A program made the position numbers and the translations under genes. Below, in pieces: positions 18,239 to 26,940 of a stretch of DNA of 64,000 nt. Every line of letters starts with the position of its first letter. The first letter of the stretch is position 1. The stretch spans positions 1-64,000 of the forward strand of contig JANSWU010000005.1 in assembly GCA_024743315.1 (NCBI GenBank). The letters are read 5' to 3'. The notes under the pieces were generated by a model that made no database searches, had not been told where the DNA came from, and saw only the letters and a program-made list of their open reading frames with translations. The DNA is from Hyphomonadaceae bacterium (GTDB lineage Bacteria > Pseudomonadota > Alphaproteobacteria > Caulobacterales > Hyphomonadaceae).

Positions 18239-18456
18239 GACTTGTTTTTCTCTATGTGCTCGGCTTCGCGCAAAGCATCGACCAGGCGTTGCAGGCGATC
18301 CGGGATCGGTTCAGCCTTCACGTTCTCGTATTTCCTGCGCAGGGATTCTCCGACCGATTCCGATCGATTGGCCGCGGCGGCCGGCTTGCGCGCCTGCGGA
18401 TGCAGGCTTGATTTTCTGCGCTTGGGTGCCAAACGTCGCCTCGCTAACCGAACCAT
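18235..18456 (-). CDS. nepR: NepR-type anti-sigma factor
   Basis: A 73-residue protein with a basic, disordered N terminus and the two-helix NepR core 'SVGESLRRKYENVKAEPIPDRLQRL'. NepR holds the EcfG sigma factor inactive until phosphorylated PhyR binds it. ATG 18456 is more likely than the TTG at 18498, which only adds residues unlike the family. It is divergent from phyR. Normally ecfG follows nepR, but here nepR ends directly against the kinase gene. Confidence 0.85.
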   Translation of the reverse strand: MVRLARRRLAPKRRKSSLHPQARKPAAAANRSESVGESLRRKYENVKAEPIPDRLQRLVDALREAEHIEKNKS

Positions 18457-18537
18457 GTGCCCTATGTGTTTAACGTAGGAAAACTTCGTTAAGGTCAATG
18501 AGGTTTAAGCAGCGGTTCGAGCTTGGAGAAAATTGCT

Positions 18538-19275
18538 ATGTGGATGGCTGACCGCGTCGAAAAACTCGTTCCGTATTTGCGGCGCTATGCACGAGCATCG
18601 ACAGGCGATGCCACCACAGGCGATACGTGCGTTGAGACGGTCCTCAAAACGATTTTGGAATTGTCGCTGGAGGTCGGTTTCGATGACAATCAGGTCAATC
18701 GCGAAGGCCTTTTTCGGATGCTCGAGCAAGAGATCCAAAAGCTCAATCCGGATCCAAGAGCAAAAGCCCGTCGCGCGCTTTTACTGATCGCGGTCGAAGG
18801 CTTACCTGAAAAAGTCGCGGCACGGGTCTTGGGCGTCGACAATGATGCGCTGGTTGAGATGGTGGAAGTGGCCGAGCAAGACTTTGCTGAATCCACCGCC
18901 ACAAACATGATGATTATTGAAGACGAGCCGCTGATTTCCGCTCAGCTTAAACGCCTCGCGGAATCGCTCGGCCATAATGTCGTTGGGGTCGCTTCGACAG
19001 CGAGTGCGGCGGTGGCGCTCAACGCGCAACACCAGCCTGACATTGTCTTGTGCGACATCATGCTGGCCGATGGCTCGCTCGGGACAGACGCGATTGCAGA
19101 GATGGATCTGGCGGAGAATGTACCGGTGGTCTTCGTCACAGCCTACCCCGAGAAATACCTGGCGACGACGAATGAAGGCCCATCCTATCTGATCACCAAA
19201 CCATTTGATCAGAATTACCTGAAAGCCGTGATCGGGCACGCGCTTCTGAACGTCCAAGGCACCGGCGTTGCTTAG
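18538..19275 (+). CDS. phyR: PhyR general stress response regulator
   Basis: Anti-anti-sigma factor of the alphaproteobacterial general stress response. The 245-residue protein has an N-terminal sigma-like domain (residues 1-115, with 'LIAVEGLPEKVAARVLGVD') that mimics EcfG to bind NepR, followed by a receiver domain from 'MMIIEDEPLISAQL' with phospho-acceptor Asp173 ('VLCDIMLADG') and the switch Thr/Lys in 'VVFVTAYPEKY' and 'LITKPF'. GGAG nine bases before ATG 18538 supports this start; an upstream TTG at 18523 overlaps the ribosome site. Confidence 0.95.
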   Translation: MWMADRVEKLVPYLRRYARASTGDATTGDTCVETVLKTILELSLEVGFDDNQVNREGLFRMLEQEIQKLNPDPRAKARRALLLIAVEGLPEKVAARVLGVDNDALVEMVEVAEQDFAESTATNMMIIEDEPLISAQLKRLAESLGHNVVGVASTASAAVALNAQHQPDIVLCDIMLADGSLGTDAIAEMDLAENVPVVFVTAYPEKYLATTNEGPSYLITKPFDQNYLKAVIGHALLNVQGTGVA

Positions 19276-20216
19276 GACTGTGCGCGTGGCTTTTTGTTTT
19301 TACCGCGCAAGCGTGGCCAGATCAGCTTGAGCCAGATCCACAAGAACAGACCGATCAACAGGATCCACGGCAATCCCACGGCGAAGGCGGTGATCACTGC
19401 GGCAATGGCCCCGGACAGATTGTAGAAGAAGTCGCCAAAAGCCTGTCCAAGCGGGTTTTCACGCGACCCACTAAAGGCCGGGACCTTGGTTTGGTAATTG
19501 ATATCCAGAGATGACATCGAAACCCGCAAGCGCAGGGTTTTCAGCTGTGCTTCAATGCTTTCAATATCGCCAGTGACGCGGGCCAGTTCGCGCTCAATCT
19601 GCAGCAATTCCCCAAGCTCGCCATCGCGGCGTTCCAGAAGGCCAAGGAGGCGACCGCGCAGGGTCTTCTGGGCATCCAGGCGCGCTCCGGTATCAATGAT
19701 CTGGCGGGTCAGGTCTTCGGCTCGCGTTGAACGTTGCGTGATCTCGCCGCCCGCGCTTTCAGCATCCGCTTCGACCGTGCCCATGAAGCCGGTGATCCAG
19801 TCCGGCGTGGCCCGGATCGAGAGATTGCCGGAGGCATAGTCTTCTTCCTGACTGTAGACATTGGAATTGATCACGATGCAGGTGGCGGTGCCCGCGGCAC
19901 GGCAGGCTTCTGTATGCGCCGCCATCATCGGCTCGACACCGCCTTTGGGCAGAGTCAGTCCGAGATTGTGACTGTAAGCGATGTATTGTTCAGCTGATGG
20001 TTCGCCCGCAGGCTGTTCAGGCATCGGCGCGGACTCATCGGCGGCCATTTTGGCGCCGCCAATTGCATCGAAGGCCATGCTTTCTTCGGCCACCATGGCT
20101 GAGACCGATGGCGGAGGCGGGGCAGGCGGGGCGGCTGAGCGGTCATAATCGCTGCCACCGCCGCAGGCGGTGAGGCCGACCAATCCAAGTCCAAGAATCA
20201 ATGCACGCGCTGACAT
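19272..20216 (-). CDS. DUF4349 lipoprotein
   Basis: A 314-residue envelope protein. The signal peptide ends in lipobox LTAC, followed by a Gly/Pro-rich tether. A DUF4349 core ('IRATPDWITGFMGTVEADAESAGGEITQRST') then contains a coiled region ('LLERRDGELGELLQIERELARVTGDIESIEAQL'-like), and a C-terminal membrane helix is followed by a basic tail. It should therefore be fixed to the membrane at both ends. GGAGGTGATT before ATG 20216 selects the start over 20237. Its stop shares TTAG with that of phyR. Function of the family is unknown. Confidence 0.87.
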   Translation of the reverse strand: MSARALILGLGLVGLTACGGGSDYDRSAAPPAPPPPSVSAMVAEESMAFDAIGGAKMAADESAPMPEQPAGEPSAEQYIAYSHNLGLTLPKGGVEPMMAAHTEACRAAGTATCIVINSNVYSQEEDYASGNLSIRATPDWITGFMGTVEADAESAGGEITQRSTRAEDLTRQIIDTGARLDAQKTLRGRLLGLLERRDGELGELLQIERELARVTGDIESIEAQLKTLRLRVSMSSLDINYQTKVPAFSGSRENPLGQAFGDFFYNLSGAIAAVITAFAVGLPWILLIGLFLWIWLKLIWPRLRGKNKKPRAQS

Positions 20217-20288
20217 AATCACCTCCATCCGCCTCAAGGTGAGCGCTAATCAGGGCTAAATCGCGACCGAAATCAAGGCACTCTGGCC

Positions 20289-21023
20289 CTAAACATCTTT
20301 AGGCGGTTTCAGGCGGCGCTTGGTCACGTGACTGTCGATTTGCTCACCAGTCTGTTTTTCGCCGCGCATATAATGCCGCTGCCACCCAGCTTTGACGGCG
20401 TCTTTGTCGCCGGAGATGAGCTTCTTGTTGAAATTGCCCCGGCTCTCAGCCCAACCGTGAAATTCCTTTTCGAGCTCCGGATTGGTGCTCAACAGCTTGC
20501 GTTCTGGTTCGATCTCCTCAAGCTTGCCATGCTGCATCGGCACGATGAAGCAGAACGGCTCTCCCTTGTTGAAAATCACTTCGCCAGGCCGCGTCATTTG
20601 CCAATTCATGGTGAACGGGAAGGGCAGCCAGTCAGTCTCAACCAGGCCGGTGAGCGGCGCAATGCCGTCCTTGAAAAAGTTCGGAGCGCCCATCGTCATC
20701 AAGCCCCAGCCCGGCGGGGTGCGGAACAAGTGACCCGTATGAAAGGTGACAATCCCACGCTGAAAATGGCTGTCGGCGAAAGACGGGATGGCACGGGGGT
20801 CGCCGCGCGTCTTGAACTCGATATCGTGCTTGCCCGGTCCACCATTCCAGATGATCTTGAGATCCATCGGGCATAGAATTTCCCATCCGGTGGAATTGGC
20901 CATTGATAAAGGCAGGCAGCGATAGGGTTGGCGGTCCGGAAAGGCGTCCATCCAGTCTCTAGTGCTGCGACCGGGTACGATTTCCGGCGCGACGTCGTAG
21001 ATTTTATAGCATTCCAGGCGCAT
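20289..21023 (-). CDS. DUF6065 family protein
   Basis: A 244-residue cytoplasmic protein starting 'MRLECYKIYDVAPEIVPGRS' with 'YRCLPLSMANSTGWEILCP', 'WNGG' and 'HFQRGIVTFHTGHLFRTPPG'. These match the DUF6065 pattern as I recall it. A later 'FNKGEPFCFIVPMQHGKLEEIEP' resembles a cupin-like strand pair. In other genomes such genes often sit beside biosynthetic clusters; no such cluster is visible here. The internal ATG 21023 fits the family N terminus better than 21041. Confidence 0.7.
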   Translation of the reverse strand: MRLECYKIYDVAPEIVPGRSTRDWMDAFPDRQPYRCLPLSMANSTGWEILCPMDLKIIWNGGPGKHDIEFKTRGDPRAIPSFADSHFQRGIVTFHTGHLFRTPPGWGLMTMGAPNFFKDGIAPLTGLVETDWLPFPFTMNWQMTRPGEVIFNKGEPFCFIVPMQHGKLEEIEPERKLLSTNPELEKEFHGWAESRGNFNKKLISGDKDAVKAGWQRHYMRGEKQTGEQIDSHVTKRRLKPPKDV

Positions 21024-21079
21024 GCCGCTTCCTTTGATCAAGACTTGACCCTGTTGCGATTTCCTGCCCCAAGGCCGTC

Positions 21080-21577
21080 ATGCCTGCAACCCCAGAAGAT
21101 TTGTTTGCCTATCTCGACGACCTTTCCATCGCGCACTCAACGGTCGAGCATTCGCCGACCTTCACGGTCGAGGAGGGGCGTCATCTCAAAGCCTCAATGC
21201 CCGGCGGACATTCCAAAAACCTGTTCATGAAGGACAAGGACGGCACGATTGTCCTGATATCGGCCTGGACCGAGAGCCAATTGAAACTGAACCAGCTGCA
21301 CAAGAAAATCGGAACGCGGCGGCTGTCTTTTGCCCCCGCTGAGCTAATGATTGAATGCCTTGGTGTGGCGCCGGGCTCGGTCACCGCATTTGCGTTAATG
21401 AATGATACCGACCGGCGTGTCCGATTCATCGCTGACGCTGCTCTGATGGGCTTTGAAACGGTTAATTTTCACCCGCTGGTAAACACGGCAACCACGGCGA
21501 TCAGCCGGGAGGGTCTTCAGCGTTTTGTTGAGGCGACAGGCCATTCTCTGACGGTGTTTGATTTTTCGGACCTGTAA
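21080..21577 (+). CDS. ProXp/YbaK-type aminoacyl-tRNA deacylase (PrdX-like)
   Basis: A 165-residue protein of the INS/YbaK superfamily ('HSTVEHSPTFTVEEG', 'MPGGHSKNLFMKDKDG', 'LGVAPGSVTAFALMND'). The GxGxxKNLFLKD-like Lys and the GSVTPF-like loop place it with ProXp-ala/PrdX proteins, which hydrolyse Ala-tRNA(Pro) in trans and so proofread proline decoding. Its last 77 bases overlap the 3' end of the opposite pstS-like gene. It is divergent from the DUF6065 gene. Confidence 0.88.
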   Translation: MPATPEDLFAYLDDLSIAHSTVEHSPTFTVEEGRHLKASMPGGHSKNLFMKDKDGTIVLISAWTESQLKLNQLHKKIGTRRLSFAPAELMIECLGVAPGSVTAFALMNDTDRRVRFIADAALMGFETVNFHPLVNTATTAISREGLQRFVEATGHSLTVFDFSDL

Positions 21578-22664
21578 GCGCCGCAAGCGCCAAATCTCGC
21601 ACCTGTTGCCGCTCCTCAGGCAAAAGGGGAATCAATCCTTTTTCAATCAGATATCCATCTGGTCCCCAAGCATCTTCCTGGGTGAATTCAGAGACAAAGC
21701 CGGCCAGGCCTGGCACCAGATCGCGGTTTTCCTGCTTGATATAGAAATACATGCTCCGCGAAACGCCATATTCACCGCGCGTGATATTCTCAAATGTCGG
21801 AGCGACATCGCTGATCCTGGCGGCTTTTACGCGATCGAGATTTTGTTCCAAAAACGAATAGCCAAGTACGCCCACTGAATCATCATTGCGCAGGAGCGTA
21901 TTGATGATGGAGCTGTCATTCTCACCACTATCAATCCAGGCGCCATCATTTCGGATCTCGCGAGCACGCGCAGTGAACGCTTCTGGATCGCTGTCCTTTA
22001 GCGTCGCCATTTCCGGCATCGCGAGCGCGCCAGTTTCGAGAGCGATCTCGACAAAAGCATCGCGCGTTCCAGAGGTTGGCGGCGGACCTGAAACGAGGAT
22101 ACGCATATTGGGTAATGCCGAATTCACATCGCTCCAGGTGCGATGAGGATTGGGCATCCAGCCCCCCTCACCATCCGGCAGATTGGCCGCGAGCGCTTGG
22201 AATATCTCGGCTTTGGTGAGGTTTAGGTCGGGTCCGGCCTTGGCATTCGCGAGGACAATGCCGTCATAGCCAATCTTGACCTCGATCGGGTCAGCAATTC
22301 CGGCCTCGCGGCAGAGCTCGCGTTCGCTATCCTTGATCTTGCGTGAGGCATTCACAATCGACGGTTCGTTCGGACCAATGCGATTGCAAAAAGCCTTGAA
22401 TCCACCGCCGGTTCCGGTCGTTTCTACGATCGGGGTGGGGTGGGGAGAAATCGCGCCAAATTGTTCCGCCACGGTGGTTGAGAAAGGCGCGACCGTTGAT
22501 GATCCGACAATCTTGATTTTTTGGGCTTCGCCAATCGCGAAGATTGGGATCGCGTCGTCCTGTTCGGGGATTGCCGACAGATCGACATTTGGGCCACAGG
22601 CCGTGATCGCGAGCAGGCTTAGCGCAGCGAGGCTCCAGCGTCTAAATGCGTTTGGTCTTTCCAT
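21501..22664 (-). CDS. PstS-type phosphate-binding lipoprotein
   Basis: A 387-residue periplasmic binding protein with lipobox ITAC near residue 23. 'IKIVGSSTVAPFSTTVAEQFG', 'VETTGTGGGFKAFCNRIG' and 'SGTRDAFVEIALETG' match the PstS phosphate-contact segments. It should bind phosphate outside the inner membrane. No pstC, pstA, pstB or phoU gene is present, so it is an orphan in this window. The C-terminal tail (about 30 residues, Gln/Asn/Pro-rich) lies in the 77-base antisense overlap with the deacylase gene. Confidence 0.88.
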   Translation of the reverse strand: MERPNAFRRWSLAALSLLAITACGPNVDLSAIPEQDDAIPIFAIGEAQKIKIVGSSTVAPFSTTVAEQFGAISPHPTPIVETTGTGGGFKAFCNRIGPNEPSIVNASRKIKDSERELCREAGIADPIEVKIGYDGIVLANAKAGPDLNLTKAEIFQALAANLPDGEGGWMPNPHRTWSDVNSALPNMRILVSGPPPTSGTRDAFVEIALETGALAMPEMATLKDSDPEAFTARAREIRNDGAWIDSGENDSSIINTLLRNDDSVGVLGYSFLEQNLDRVKAARISDVAPTFENITRGEYGVSRSMYFYIKQENRDLVPGLAGFVSEFTQEDAWGPDGYLIEKGLIPLLPEERQQVRDLALAALTGPKNQTPSENGLSPQQNAEDPPG

Positions 22665-22712
22665 CAGGTGCTCTTACCCTTCAAGTATGACAGTCTGACA
22701 GCGGTTCAACGC

Positions 22713-23507
22713 CTAGATCTGTAAAGCGTTGACGTGTGCAAACCCAAATCGACGCCCGACTTCCACCAGACGCTGGTTCTGTCCCGGTGCATTTGTCAGC
22801 CAGAGTCGCCCTGACGACCCGGTAGGCGCGGCGTTCTCTGGCAGAACCCGTAATGTCTGGCGCGCGATGGCCTCGCCGCTATCGATAAAGGTCACCGGGC
22901 GCGGAACCGTTGCGGCAAGCTCGCCGCGGATCAGCGGAAAGTGCGTACAGGCGAGCACGACCGTGTCGATCGCCTCGCCGCCTTCAGCTTCAAAAAGCGG
23001 GGCTTGGGCGGCTCGAAAGGCTTCCAGCGCGACAGGATCACCCGCTGCGATTTGTTCGGCCATGCGAACGAGATCAACCGACCCGTGCATGATCACACGG
23101 ACATCTTGGGCGAAATCTTCGATCAGCTGCGCAGTATAGGCGCGGCGCACCGTGCCCGGCGTTGCCAGCAGGCCAATCGTGCCGGTTCGGGTCAGTTTGG
23201 CCGCCGGCTTGATCGCCGGAACGGTGCCGACAACCGGGATTTTGAGCCCCTTGCGAACCACGTCCAGGGCCAGCGTACTGGCCGTGTTGCAGGCAATCAC
23301 AAAGACGTCCGGTTGAACTTGAGCGCACAAGGCCGCAGCCACGCGAGGAAGGCGGTCGCGCAAGGCTTCATCCGACTTATCACCATAAGGGAAGAAGCCG
23401 CTATCGGCTGCATAATCGACTGTTAGGGAAGGTGCCAAAGCGCGCAGCTCCCGGGCCACAGTGAGGCCACCCATTCCCGAATCGAAGACTAAGACTTTGC
23501 CGTTCAT
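22713..23507 (-). CDS. murI: Glutamate racemase
   Basis: Makes D-glutamate for peptidoglycan. The 264-residue protein has 'VFDSGMGGLTVARELRAL', the first catalytic Cys73 in 'FVIACNTAS' and the second Cys187 in 'VLACTHFPL', plus 'FIDSGEAIARQ' near the end. Length and order are typical. It is followed on the same strand, 48 bases on, by the pstS-like gene, and is divergent from the HhH protein gene. Confidence 0.95.
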   Translation of the reverse strand: MNGKVLVFDSGMGGLTVARELRALAPSLTVDYAADSGFFPYGDKSDEALRDRLPRVAAALCAQVQPDVFVIACNTASTLALDVVRKGLKIPVVGTVPAIKPAAKLTRTGTIGLLATPGTVRRAYTAQLIEDFAQDVRVIMHGSVDLVRMAEQIAAGDPVALEAFRAAQAPLFEAEGGEAIDTVVLACTHFPLIRGELAATVPRPVTFIDSGEAIARQTLRVLPENAAPTGSSGRLWLTNAPGQNQRLVEVGRRFGFAHVNALQI

Positions 23508-23608
23508 TCGCTCTCGCTACCGCACTTTGGTCCTGGCGCAAATCGTTCAGACTTGCCCTTGTTTCACGGGCTTGGTATTGTGCGGTGCAGCATAAGTGAG
23601 GCCGTATC

Positions 23609-24241
23609 ATGTCCGATCAGAATTTGCCGAAAGATTCCGACCCCCTCACGCCATGGGGATATTGGCAGGAAAGCCTCAAAGCGTGGAGTGACTTCTCCCA
23701 GAGAACTTCGCAAATCCTGATGAATCAATCGGGGCAATCGCGGGCCGATCGCGGCAAGCCGCTGGACCCTGAAGCTGACACTCTGGCGAGCGAGCTGTTG
23801 CGCAGTTATTCCGATCTAAACCTGCGCCATTGGCAGAACACCGCGCGGTTCCTGGAAGGCCTCCCATCCTGGATGCAAACGCCGAACATCATGACCGGTT
23901 CCGCGCTCGTCGATTGGTTCGACAATTTCCAGCCGCGGTCGCGTGGTGCGTCTCAAGCCACCGCGAATCCCATCCCTGAAGGGGCGATGGTGGCACCGGA
24001 AACCCTGCCAAGCCCGAAAGGCAAAGCCGACGACCTGACCCGGATCAAAGGCATCGGGCCAAAGCTTTCAGCCCGCCTGAACGAGCTGGGCATCTACCAT
24101 TTCAAGCAGATTGCTGGATGGTCTGAACCGGAAGCCCTCTGGGTCGATGAATTCCTGTCTTTCAAGGGCCGCGTTGCGCGCGAGAACTGGATCAGCCAGG
24201 CGCGCGTATTGTCTGCCAATGGTTCGACCACGCTTCATTGA
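23609..24241 (+). CDS. HhH-domain protein with phasin-like N terminus
   Basis: A 210-residue protein in two parts. Residues 1-110 are helical and Trp-rich ('WGYWQESLKAWSDFSQRTSQ', 'HWQNTARFLEGLPSWMQ') with loose resemblance to phasin/PhaE-like helices. Residues 140-200 are a helix-hairpin-helix module, 'DDLTRIKGIGPKLSARLNEL' continuing to 'WVDEFLSFKGRVARENW', closely resembling the C-terminal extension of alphaproteobacterial NuoE. Function is unknown. No nuo or pha gene is nearby. Confidence 0.75.
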   Translation: MSDQNLPKDSDPLTPWGYWQESLKAWSDFSQRTSQILMNQSGQSRADRGKPLDPEADTLASELLRSYSDLNLRHWQNTARFLEGLPSWMQTPNIMTGSALVDWFDNFQPRSRGASQATANPIPEGAMVAPETLPSPKGKADDLTRIKGIGPKLSARLNELGIYHFKQIAGWSEPEALWVDEFLSFKGRVARENWISQARVLSANGSTTLH

Positions 24242-24305
24242 CCTGCAATTGCGCTTGACCTGACCCCCGCGCCCCTTAGTGCGGGCGCAGGGACAAGGCG
24301 CTCAT

Positions 24306-25235
24306 ATGACTCATACCCGCAATTCGGTTGATTGGATCCTGTTTGCGGCGCTCACGGCGCTGTGGAGTTCGGCCTACGCCTTTACCCGGCTGGCCGTGAA
24401 CCAGCCGGACCTGAGCGCTGGCCTGCCGCCACAATTCATCATTCCAATGCGCCTATCAGGCGGCGCCGCCATCCTTTTGCTGATCGCCTTCATGAGCGGT
24501 CAGAAATGGCCGCCTATCTCCGATTATAAAAGCTGGGCGGCGATGGCGGTGATGGGGCTATTCGGCACGGCGGCACCGTTCCTGTTGATCACCACGGCCC
24601 AGCAGACCGTCGATTCCAGTCTTGCGGCGCTTTATGTCGCTGCGGCGCCGCTCTTCGTCGCCGTGATGGCGCATCTTGCCTTCCATGATGATCAGGTCAC
24701 GCCGCGCAAGGCGCTTGGGATCGCGATTGGCTTTGCTGGCGTCGCGGTGCTGTTCGGACCTGAGGCGGTCGCGTCCTTCGGCTCGGCCAGCGTCACCGCC
24801 CAGGCTTTCTGCCTGGTTGCGACCTTCTGCTATGCCTTGTCGACCATCACGGCCAGGTTTGCCCGTAACATACCACCGTTTGTTTTTTCCGCCGGCTTCG
24901 TCACGATAGCAGCGCTTGCGTCACTGCCCCTTTTGGCGACGGTGGATTATCCTGCCTTGCACCCAGAACCGAATGCCATTGCCGGCCTGGTCGGATTGGC
25001 GATCGGTCCGACCGCGGCAGCCTCAATCCTCTATATGATTGTGGTCCGCCGAACGAGCGCGTCATTCGTGTCTCTAACTGGCTACGCGATCCCGGTCTTT
25101 TCGGCCTTTGTCGGCTATCTCGCTTTTGGCGAGGTGCAGAGCTGGAATGCGCTCCTGGCCTTTGCCTTGATCCTTGGCGGCGTATGGACAGCGCAACGCA
25201 GCGCCGCCGCCGCCCTGGCGCCGCCTAAAGCGTGA
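24306..25235 (+). CDS. DMT-superfamily (EamA) transporter
   Basis: A 309-residue inner-membrane protein with ten hydrophobic segments in two EamA repeats ('LWSSAYAFTRLAVNQP' at the start of the first; 'ILYMIVVRRTSASFVSLTGYAIPVFSAFVGYLAFGE' pattern in the second). Members export amino acids or metabolites; the substrate is unknown. ATG 24306 is preferred over 24279 from the family N terminus. Its 3' end overlaps the convergent phzF-like gene by 11 bases. Confidence 0.9.
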   Translation: MTHTRNSVDWILFAALTALWSSAYAFTRLAVNQPDLSAGLPPQFIIPMRLSGGAAILLLIAFMSGQKWPPISDYKSWAAMAVMGLFGTAAPFLLITTAQQTVDSSLAALYVAAAPLFVAVMAHLAFHDDQVTPRKALGIAIGFAGVAVLFGPEAVASFGSASVTAQAFCLVATFCYALSTITARFARNIPPFVFSAGFVTIAALASLPLLATVDYPALHPEPNAIAGLVGLAIGPTAAASILYMIVVRRTSASFVSLTGYAIPVFSAFVGYLAFGEVQSWNALLAFALILGGVWTAQRSAAAALAPPKA

Positions 25236-26043
25236 ACGTGCCTTCAATCACCGTGACGCTATGTCCGCGCAGTTTGACCCGGTCACCGACCAGCTGCGTG
25301 TCGACATAGGCGCCGCGGCCCGGATAGGCCTGAAAACACTTGGCTTCGACGTTCCCGGTCAGCGCTTCAACCAGCGGCGCCACCAGACAATGCCAGCTGC
25401 CCGTCGCCGGATCTTCTGGAATACCGCTGCCGGGCGCGAAGAATCGACTGGTCACATCCACGCCGTCGCCTTCGAGCGCCAGGCAGCCGAAATTCCCGAC
25501 ACCCCAATTGGCGTCGTTTGAGCCGAGTGTTTTCAGCTGTTCCAGGTCGGGATTAAGTGCCTTGATCTGCTCGGCAGTGTCATACAACGCGACATAACAC
25601 GGTCCTTCGAAACACTTTTCGGGGCGTGCGCCGAGCGCGGCAATGATCTCGTCATTCGGCTCGGTCTCGGTAAAAGCCTGCGCCGGAAAATCCATTTCGA
25701 GGCGTCCATCATCGAGTTGACGGACATAAAGATCGCCAGACTTTCGCGTCCGAAACGTGATCTGCTCACCGGCATAGGCGCCCAGCGTATAGAGATAATG
25801 GCCGGCTGCGAGCGTTGCGTGTCCACAGAGCGGTACTTCGACCGCCGGTGTGAACCAACGCAGCGCCCATACCCCTTCTGTTTCCGGCACGATGAAGGCG
25901 GTCTCGGCGACATTGTTTTCCGCCGCGATGCGCTGCAAAATCGCATCAGGCAAAAAGGTGTCCAGCGGCATCACACAGGCCTGATTGCCCTCGAATGGGC
26001 GACTTGCGAACGCGTCGATTTGGGCAAATGGGATCTTGGTCAT
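25225..26043 (-). CDS. PhzF-family isomerase-like protein
   Basis: A 272-residue protein of the PhzF/DapF fold: 'IDAFASRPFEGNQACVMPLD', 'NNVAETAFIVPE' with the catalytic Glu of the NxxSET-type motif, 'LRWFTPAVEVPLCGHATLAAGHYLY' and 'EDPATGSWHCLVAPL'. Family members isomerise small acids in phenazine and other pathways; most chromosomal ones have unknown substrates. The GGAGG before ATG 26043 shows that the codon at 26055 is not the start. It follows thiD by 75 bases on the same strand. Confidence 0.93.
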   Translation of the reverse strand: MTKIPFAQIDAFASRPFEGNQACVMPLDTFLPDAILQRIAAENNVAETAFIVPETEGVWALRWFTPAVEVPLCGHATLAAGHYLYTLGAYAGEQITFRTRKSGDLYVRQLDDGRLEMDFPAQAFTETEPNDEIIAALGARPEKCFEGPCYVALYDTAEQIKALNPDLEQLKTLGSNDANWGVGNFGCLALEGDGVDVTSRFFAPGSGIPEDPATGSWHCLVAPLVEALTGNVEAKCFQAYPGRGAYVDTQLVGDRVKLRGHSVTVIEGTFTL

Positions 26044-26118
26044 GGCGGCCTCCAAATTGGAGGCGCAGTGCTGTCACACTTATTTGGTGCGCACAAACCA
26101 TGATTTCTAAGCGATCAA

Positions 26119-26940
26119 TCAGTCCTGCTGATGGGTGATTTTCCAATTGTGCGCGACCGGCCCATGGCCACGGCCGAAGCCGGGCGCGTGCTTGATCGCT
26201 TCGTGCAAATAGCTCCGCGCGCCATCAACCGCGTCTGAGACGGGCTGGCCTTGTGCGATCAAAGCGGCGATCCCGCTGGCCAAGGTACAGCCGGTGCCAT
26301 GGGTCGACGAGGTTTCGATCCGTTCGCTCTCAAAAATCCACTCGCCATGTTCGGTCTGCAAGACGTCGTGAATGATCTGGCCAGGAACATGCCCGCCTTT
26401 GACCAGTGCGCCTTTGGCACCGCGCTCTAGCAGGGCTTCGGCGGCCCGGCGCTGACCATTAAGGCCATCAACGGCTTTGCCGGTCACGACTTCTGCTTCC
26501 GGGGCGTTGGGCGTCACCAGGGCGGCCCGGGGCAACATGAGGGACGCAATCGCGCTGACCGCTTTTTCATCGACCAGCCGGTCGCCCGAGGTCGCGACCA
26601 TGACCGGGTCGACAATCCGCGGCGTCGCCTTGGCCAATGTGTCCAGTGTTTCCGCCACCTGTTCCACCAGGATCGCCGATCCGAGCATGCCGGTCTTGAT
26701 CGCGTCGGCGCCAAGATCGGTCAGACAGGCGCGCATCTGTGCGGTGACAGCCTCTGGCGCCACGGGCCACACCCCATGCACACCGGTCGTGTCCTGCGCG
26801 GTGATCGCCGTGACCGCCGTCATTGCATAGCCACCCAGCATCGTGACGGTCTTGATATCAGCCTGAATGCCGGCGCCGCCGCCACTATCAGAGCCTGCGA
26901 TGATCAGGACGCGGCCGTGCGGCGTGTCATCCTCGCTCAT
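26119..26940 (-). CDS. thiD: Hydroxymethylpyrimidine/phosphomethylpyrimidine kinase
   Basis: Phosphorylates HMP and HMP-P, providing HMP-PP for thiamine phosphate synthesis. The 273-residue ribokinase-fold protein shows 'IIAGSDSGGGAGIQADIKT', 'TAVTAITAQDTTGV', 'DPVMVATSGDRL' and 'THGTGCTLASGIAALIAQG' with the catalytic Asp/Cys loop. Its ATG overlaps the TGA of the lipoprotein gene (ATGA), placing it third in an operon led by an acyl-CoA synthetase gene. I see no riboswitch ahead of it. Confidence 0.95.
   Translation of the reverse strand: MSEDDTPHGRVLIIAGSDSGGGAGIQADIKTVTMLGGYAMTAVTAITAQDTTGVHGVWPVAPEAVTAQMRACLTDLGADAIKTGMLGSAILVEQVAETLDTLAKATPRIVDPVMVATSGDRLVDEKAVSAIASLMLPRAALVTPNAPEAEVVTGKAVDGLNGQRRAAEALLERGAKGALVKGGHVPGQIIHDVLQTEHGEWIFESERIETSSTHGTGCTLASGIAALIAQGQPVSDAVDGARSYLHEAIKHAPGFGRGHGPVAHNWKITHQQD

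Noticed and set aside
18473..18510. EcfG-type promoter between nepR and phyR
   Set aside because: GGAA-like and CGTT-like words occur, but not at the 16-17 base spacing required in either direction.
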